Positions 59,089 to 64,000 of a stretch of DNA of 64,000 nt are shown piece after piece. Source of the stretch: an uncultured Candidatus Saccharibacteria bacterium (GTDB lineage: Bacteria > Patescibacteriota > Saccharimonadia > Saccharimonadales > Saccharimonadaceae); contig CALHGK010000014.1 in NCBI GenBank assembly GCA_938030095.1, positions 1 through 64,000 of the forward strand, written 5' to 3'. Every line of letters begins with the position of its first letter. Positions within the stretch are counted from its first letter, which is position 1. The translations under genes were made by a program, and so were the position numbers. The notes beneath the pieces were generated by a model. It ran no database searches. It had not been told where the DNA came from and saw nothing but the letters and a program-made list of their open reading frames with translations.

Positions 59089-61353
59089 CTAATAGAACTT
59101 CACATGGCGCTGGGCATTTGTATTCTTGTTGGCACGGGGCGTTGGGTTGGTGATGGTGGTATCATCACCTAGCTGGCCGTTGGAGTTATTGCCCACGGTG
59201 AAGACTTTGCGATTGTTGGTATAGACCACCGTTGTGCCATAGCCCGAGCGCACATACGATGCTAAGTTGCCTTGCGTGCCAAGCACGAGCATTTGCTGCG
59301 GCGTGGGGTAGATGCCGTTGGTGCCACCACCAATATGCCCAATACCCAGCTGGCCTGTCACATTGCTGCCCGCCCCGAAGACGCGGCCATCGCTGGTAAC
59401 AACAAAGGTGTTGGCATTCTTGGGATCGAGACCATTGGATGTTGTCCAGGACGAGACCGCCTTGACGCCAGGCGGGAGAATGAATTTAACTGGGGTTGGG
59501 TTATATACGTGGCGTTTGTAAGCATCTAGATTGGATGTGTCGACATAGACGCCATTGCCCAGTGCACCGTTATTGAGGCCAAAGGTCTTGACCTCGCCGT
59601 TAGCATAGACCATAGTGGTAAAGTACTGGTCGGTCGTGATGTCTATTACTCCAGACGGCGCGACACGCTCGAGTGTTGGATTATATGGCAAGAATGTTCT
59701 GTCTGCATAGTACTCACACGAATTCATCCTCGTCTCGCCACCAGTTGCGATATTGACTTCAGCAACACACAGGCCTCGGCCACCAATGTCGGTGCTATTG
59801 CTAAGGTAGACATGGCTCCATGCACCTGCTGGGTAGCGGAAGTCGAAGCGCTTGCCGCCAGACCACCAAGCACACCACCGCATACGCGTCTCTTCATTAT
59901 TATGGCCAGTCGCCTCGACACAGCGGTTTTGGCCTCCACCTGGGTTTGACTCGACTTGCAGGGCGTTGTTTGTCCGGTCGAAGTGCCACTTTTGGTTTGC
60001 CGCAGTACCCGAGCACTTTTCTGTCCTGAGGTTTGCTCCCACCGCCGCCAAGCAGCGATCTGACACCCCCGCACGCAGCCGGAAGGTCGGCACACCCGCT
60101 TGGCCATAGTTTGTCTTGCCCGCCGAGTAGACTGCCCCTGCGCTGTCGCGAATATAGACCGTATCGCCGTCAAAGGCGAGCTGCACCGCCTTGGTCTTGC
60201 CAGGCTTGCCAAAGTCGCCCAAACGGACGGGTACTCGCCGCTCATTAATGTCACCTTGAGCAAGCTGGCCAAAGTCGTTACCACCCCAGCCATAGACCGC
60301 GCCGCTCTCACCAATCGCATAGGCTGTTTTGCTGTCGACTGCCCAGGAGTGAGCATCAGCCCGGATCTTCTCAGGGAAGGGCATCTTGGTTGGCATCTTT
60401 ATTGTCGGAGCGGTCGAGTTAATACCGGCAACACCTTTGTCGTTGGAGCCAGCTACATAGACGTTCCCCTGAGATGTTACGACAAAGGTGACAATCCCCA
60501 GCGGTGATACAAAGGTCGCAACATTGTCATTGCCAGGCAGTACAAACTGGACGGGGTTTGTTACCCATGCAATAATTTGGCTCGGGTTGCCAATCTGCCC
60601 AAAGTTATGCAGCCCCGCACCCCATACCTCGCCATTCTCCGTGAGAGCAAACAGGTTACGACCATGAGAGAGGAAGTTGGTGTAGGTACGTACGACGCGC
60701 TTGTTAGCAGGAATATTAAATTGCTTGAGCGTGAGTGTATCAGTAGTTGAGCCAACACCGAGCTGACCAAAACCATTGAACCCTGCTGAGCGTGGCCGCC
60801 CAAACTCGTCGATGACGGTAAAGAACGCACCATTGAATGTAAAGCCGCCGCCAGCCGCGTAGCCAAATGAGACGCTATCAAGCAGTGCGCTCAGGCCCGC
60901 TTGCCCTGCCAGGCGATATTCATAGCTCTTCCATACTGCGCCATCCGTCGTGCGAATAAGCTCCGTCCGACCCACCGCTGTAATGCGCTGAATGCTCCCT
61001 TCGCGGCGCTCTGGCTCACCCACCTCAAAGGTCGTGCGCACATTGCCGTCCTGCTGAACATACTGGGTGCGGCCAGCGACTACTGTGCCTTTGCAATCAG
61101 TATTAGGTCGCAATTTTGCAGCATCTGACCACTGCGCGAGGTCGTTATTGAGCTCAAGACATTTGCTCGCAAGGACAACGCCACTCTCGGCCGCCTCACG
61201 GGCCAAGCGCCGGTAGTGCTGGGCGTAGAGCCCCTCGCGAATCGCCGTCGATGCAGACGCCGCCACGAGGAGTAGCATCATCGCTACCACCGATGCCACG
61301 ATCACTGTTGGCAGAGCAAACCCCGCGCTTGATCTATTTTTGTTCAGTCTCAT
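59089..61353 (-). CDS. Pilin-anchored surface protein with RCC1 propeller and ricin-type lectin insert
   Basis: A 754-residue secreted protein. The start SSAG-FALPTVIVAS with a hydrophobic helix (about residues 10-35) is a prepilin-like (PilX/class III) signal, cleaved after Gly. The position-5 Glu of major pilins is missing. From about 160 onward, seven to eight RCC1 blades recur (EVWGAGLHNFGQIG, AVYGWGGNDFGQLA, RVFGAGSNVTGQLG, VFTVGNNSNGQLG). Between blades 5 and 6 a Cys-rich segment (about 425-545: RCLAAVGANL, NQKWHFD, NRCVEATG) resembles a ricin-B lectin. It probably acts as an adhesin toward a host cell. A TATTGT box ends 7 nt before the ATG at 61353. Confidence 0.8.
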   Translation of the reverse strand: MRLNKNRSSAGFALPTVIVASVVAMMLLLVAASASTAIREGLYAQHYRRLAREAAESGVVLASKCLELNNDLAQWSDAAKLRPNTDCKGTVVAGRTQYVQQDGNVRTTFEVGEPERREGSIQRITAVGRTELIRTTDGAVWKSYEYRLAGQAGLSALLDSVSFGYAAGGGFTFNGAFFTVIDEFGRPRSAGFNGFGQLGVGSTTDTLTLKQFNIPANKRVVRTYTNFLSHGRNLFALTENGEVWGAGLHNFGQIGNPSQIIAWVTNPVQFVLPGNDNVATFVSPLGIVTFVVTSQGNVYVAGSNDKGVAGINSTAPTIKMPTKMPFPEKIRADAHSWAVDSKTAYAIGESGAVYGWGGNDFGQLAQGDINERRVPVRLGDFGKPGKTKAVQLAFDGDTVYIRDSAGAVYSAGKTNYGQAGVPTFRLRAGVSDRCLAAVGANLRTEKCSGTAANQKWHFDRTNNALQVESNPGGGQNRCVEATGHNNEETRMRWCAWWSGGKRFDFRYPAGAWSHVYLSNSTDIGGRGLCVAEVNIATGGETRMNSCEYYADRTFLPYNPTLERVAPSGVIDITTDQYFTTMVYANGEVKTFGLNNGALGNGVYVDTSNLDAYKRHVYNPTPVKFILPPGVKAVSSWTTSNGLDPKNANTFVVTSDGRVFGAGSNVTGQLGIGHIGGGTNGIYPTPQQMLVLGTQGNLASYVRSGYGTTVVYTNNRKVFTVGNNSNGQLGDDTTITNPTPRANKNTNAQRHVKFY

Positions 61354-61654
61354 TGCTTCTACAATAGCGTAGATTGCAACCGTAAGCAATATGTTGGTAC
61401 GAAATTATGCACAGTATAGTATACATATGATAGATTCTCATGTCTGGAGCTTACATAATTCTAAAGCACACTCCACCAACGTGAAGTAGTAGGTAGAAGG
61501 GTACAGAGCAGAGAAGTAGAGACTTGTTGTAATGTTCACATTCACCACTACGAGAGGTGAGTCTACCAAGTATGCGAGTTTTCATGATATTGAAAGGTGT
61601 GTACTTGAGAGAAGGGGCGTGGAAGCAGTTGATATTTTACGATGAGATTGCCTC

Positions 61655-63322
61655 TTACTGCGCCCCAATCTGCACTACCTCACCACCGAGCTTTTGCCGG
61701 AAGTAATTGTCGTGGCTGACGTAGAGAATGGCGCCAGTGTAGCGCTCCAGTGCCGCCTCGAGCTCTTCGATGCTGGGTAGGTCGAGGTGGTTAGTAGGTT
61801 CATCGAGAATGAGCAGCTGCGGCTCATTAGCTAGCATGCTAATAATCTGGAAACGCGCCTTCTGCCCACCGCTCAGGCGAGCGAGTGGCACATCGCCATC
61901 CGTCTCGGCAAAGAGGTAGTCGCTCATCAACTGGCGGAGCTTGGTCTGGCCAATTGGCAGCCCACGGTCGAGGTGCATCTGCTCAATCGCCTGAGCCAGT
62001 GTGAGGCTAAGATATGTCGGGGCAATCTCTTGCTCATACACGCCAATCCGAATATGGCTATCGAGTTGCAGCGAGCCACTATAGACAATTGGTGTATCGC
62101 TACCTCTGTCCTGTACCAGATTTTGCGCGGCAAGTAGTTCTCTAATAAGTGTCGTCTTGCCCGCACCATTACGGCCGCGCAGCTCCACTGCTTCGCCTTC
62201 ACGCAGGTCGATATTCACCCCCTCAAACAAGATCCGTTCGCCATAGCCCAGCGCCAAATCTCGCACCGCCACTAGTGTGCGCTGGCTCCGCATTGCGCCA
62301 TCGCGCATACTCAGGCGAATCGTCCGCGCCTTAAACTTCTGGTAGCGATCAGCCACCTTATACTCCAGCTGAGCCACATTGTCGCGATCAATCCAAAACG
62401 TCGGCTTCTCAATCTGCTCGAGCTGCTCAAGCTCGGCCATAGCCTGCTGCTCACGCTGCTTGAATTGCTTAATGGTGCCGGGGTCACGCGCTCGCTCCTT
62501 CATCCGGCGAAATTGCACCACCTTATCCTTCACATTGGCAATCCGCCGCTCGACCTGCTCGTACTCATGCATCGCGTTGCCCGTTGCCGAGGCATTTTGA
62601 CGGAGATAGGCATCGTAGTTGCCTCGGTAGCTGAGGGCTGTGCCATCTTTTATCTCAACGATCCGATCCATCTCTGCCAGCACATCTCGGTCGTGGGTAA
62701 TGACGAGCATTGCTTGCTTCGCGCCCTTAAGCCAGTCGATAAACTGCTTCTTGGCGACATAATCCATGTGGTTCGTTGGCTCATCAATCAGTGCAAGGTC
62801 GGCCTGGGCGTGCATGATCTTCACCACCTCCACCAAGCGCTTCTGCCCACCACTCAGGCTCGCTAAGTGTCGCTCACCATAGCCTGCCATTTGGAAGTTC
62901 TTTAGCTCCTCCGCCACTAGCTCCTCAATCTGGTAGAAGCCCTTTTGGCCAAAGCGCTCCAGCGCCGCGGTGTATGCCTCGATTTTGTCCATGTCGTCAC
63001 CCATCGTCTCGGGGTAGGTAGTGATGATATGGCGCAGGCGGGCATACTCCGGCAGGCCACACAAGATATATTCGAGCACTGTGATATCGCCGCTGTCGTG
63101 GTGCTCTTGGGCCGTTGCCACCACCACACTGCCACGCTTGAAGATAATCGAGCCACTATAGTCATCATCTACCCCTGTTAGCATACCAAACAGTGTCGAC
63201 TTGCCAACACCGTTGCGCCCCACCAGGCCCACCTTCTCGCCATCATTCACACTAAACTTCACATCCGTCATCAGCGTCTTCGCCCCAAACGACTTCTCGG
63301 TAATGGCAATATCGGCAATCAT
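61655..63322 (-). CDS. ABC-F family ATPase (ribosome-associated type)
   Basis: A 555-residue protein with two ABC domains and no membrane part. The first has GRNGVGKST near residue 36, LSGGQ near 166 and DEPTNHMD near 187. A charged linker of about 80 residues follows (YEQVERRIANVKDKVVQFRRMKERARD), which in this family reaches into the ribosome. The second has GRNGAGKTT near 379, LSGGQ near 470 and DEPTNHLD near 490. Members either tune translation (EttA, Uup) or protect against antibiotics (Vga, Msr); the sequence does not settle which. A TATAAT box ends 7 nt before the ATG at 63322, so the longer upstream frame is rejected. Confidence 0.92.
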   Translation of the reverse strand: MIADIAITEKSFGAKTLMTDVKFSVNDGEKVGLVGRNGVGKSTLFGMLTGVDDDYSGSIIFKRGSVVVATAQEHHDSGDITVLEYILCGLPEYARLRHIITTYPETMGDDMDKIEAYTAALERFGQKGFYQIEELVAEELKNFQMAGYGERHLASLSGGQKRLVEVVKIMHAQADLALIDEPTNHMDYVAKKQFIDWLKGAKQAMLVITHDRDVLAEMDRIVEIKDGTALSYRGNYDAYLRQNASATGNAMHEYEQVERRIANVKDKVVQFRRMKERARDPGTIKQFKQREQQAMAELEQLEQIEKPTFWIDRDNVAQLEYKVADRYQKFKARTIRLSMRDGAMRSQRTLVAVRDLALGYGERILFEGVNIDLREGEAVELRGRNGAGKTTLIRELLAAQNLVQDRGSDTPIVYSGSLQLDSHIRIGVYEQEIAPTYLSLTLAQAIEQMHLDRGLPIGQTKLRQLMSDYLFAETDGDVPLARLSGGQKARFQIISMLANEPQLLILDEPTNHLDLPSIEELEAALERYTGAILYVSHDNYFRQKLGGEVVQIGAQ

Positions 63323-63486
63323 AGGGGATATTATAGCATGGCGAATTATATCCTTTGCGGGCAGGGGAGTGAGTTGAGCACTCCGCATTATTATTCTGTT
63401 ATTTTTACGACACTCTTTCCATACATTTAGCGGTATAATGGTCTGCAGACACGCTAGAAAAGAAACAATAGGAAGGATTGTTAGTT

Positions 63487-63909
63487 TTGTCATACATGGA
63501 AAATTCTCAGAGACACTTAGCAAGCACACAAGGGGGTGTTGACACATATACCCAGAGGCCACTTTTTGCACTTGAAGCAAAGAGCAACCCAAGCCCAGTC
63601 TCCGAAGATATGCACACCAAGCTCATATCCCAGTTCAATACACCACACCGCCAGCGCGATAGACTGCTAGACACGACCAATACCATTCTCGACCAGCAAG
63701 GCCCAGAGAGCCCTGCCGTAGAGTTTCCTCCTCTCACGATGAGTTATATCAACGAGCATCTCAACCCACTATGCGATTACGGGTACGACAACGCGAGTTG
63801 GCTCTTGCAAGATTGCCGCATTATTATTAAGTCGGGCGGAGGTCTCGCGGATGTCCAGCAGTATTTTCGCTATCTTGGTATCGATGCCACTCCCAACGAC
63901 TACGAGTAG
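63487..63909 (+). CDS. Unknown protein near the right edge
   Basis: A 140-residue soluble protein of unknown family. The N-terminal half is polar. The second half has MSYINEHLNPLCDYGYDN, then ASWLLQDCRIIIKSGGGLADV and QQYFRYLGIDATPNDYE, which look like a compact helical domain. A TATAAT box lies at 63434-63439 and GGAAGGA 9 nt before a TTG at 63487. An ATG at 63496 is the alternative start. Confidence 0.6.
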   Translation: MSYMENSQRHLASTQGGVDTYTQRPLFALEAKSNPSPVSEDMHTKLISQFNTPHRQRDRLLDTTNTILDQQGPESPAVEFPPLTMSYINEHLNPLCDYGYDNASWLLQDCRIIIKSGGGLADVQQYFRYLGIDATPNDYE

Positions 63910-64000
63910 GTATAACCCCCGGAGGGCATGCTACCTGCTAGACGATGATCTCTTGGCTTGCCCAAGCCCAAATATGTCACGTTCGTGTCCTCACATGCCA

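Noticed and set aside
63323..63592. A 90-codon N-terminal extension of the ABC-F ATPase
   Set aside because: The ABC domain starts at once after the Met at 63322, and a TATAAT box lies 7 nt upstream of it.

Overview
The window looks like a chromosome segment of a Candidatus Saccharibacteria (TM7, Patescibacteria/CPR) or a close relative. The basis is inference from several things together: a compact gene set, a complete F-type ATP synthase operon with extra small membrane genes, a pilin-anchored RCC1-repeat surface protein, many lineage-specific unknown proteins, and TGA used as an ordinary stop (genetic code 11). No ribosomal RNA gene is present to confirm the taxonomy. Many first-in-operon genes have a TATAAT-like box ending 6-8 nt before the start codon, which points to leaderless mRNAs. 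The genes of the left 18.5 kb use Shine-Dalgarno sites instead.

Left region (1-10.2 kb): a small biosynthetic cluster of a kind not expected in such a reduced genome. A divergent phosphopantetheinyl transferase (502-1311) faces an operon (1476-6708) of an AMP-forming acyl ligase, a ketoreductase, a free acyl carrier protein, an AvrD-like protein with two internal repeats, a P-loop kinase-like protein, a type II thioesterase and a SnoaL-like protein. A convergent TetR regulator, an MFS exporter and an NAD(P)-binding protein complete it. Related CCAACG/CGTTGG palindromes lie in both divergent promoter regions, so the TetR protein probably controls both synthesis and export. I infer a small acyl-derived product, possibly syringolide- or butyrolactone-like.

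Mobile module (10.2-18.6 kb): strongly GC-rich DNA with several tiny membrane or unknown genes, an MT-A70-type adenine methyltransferase, a VirD4/TraG-like ATPase, a replication-relaxation-family protein and a large serine recombinase. The recombinase frame ends by running through the terminator and body of a host tRNA-Pro(GGG) gene on the other strand, which marks the right edge of the module.

Core region (18.6-46 kb): rplA with an L1-type leader, tmk, a divergent RelA/SpoT-like protein, rplJ-rplL with an attenuated leader, dnaX-dnaB, a set of four-helix membrane proteins created partly by a duplication that copied the 3' end of dnaB, a GT-C glycosyltransferase-like protein, an Erm/KsgA-type methyltransferase, a phosphoketolase homologue that has lost its catalytic motifs, an RNA uracil methyltransferase, a CtpE-like P-type ATPase and a UvrD helicase fused to a RecB-type nuclease.

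Structured-RNA region (46.2-47.4 kb): a sigma70-type promoter, a mutually exclusive hairpin pair resembling an attenuator, a 50-residue zinc-knuckle peptide, and more than 1 kb packed with stable hairpins. The latter includes two tRNA-like folds with perfect T-arms but no normal anticodon arm. The second has its own consensus promoter. This is the best candidate for an undescribed RNA system.

Right region (47.4-64 kb): a dihydrouridine synthase, the atpZ-B-E-F-H-A-G-x-D operon with atpC displaced beyond a terminator and a pyrimidine-only simple-sequence tract, a glutaredoxin, the RCC1/lectin pilin-like protein and an ABC-F ATPase.
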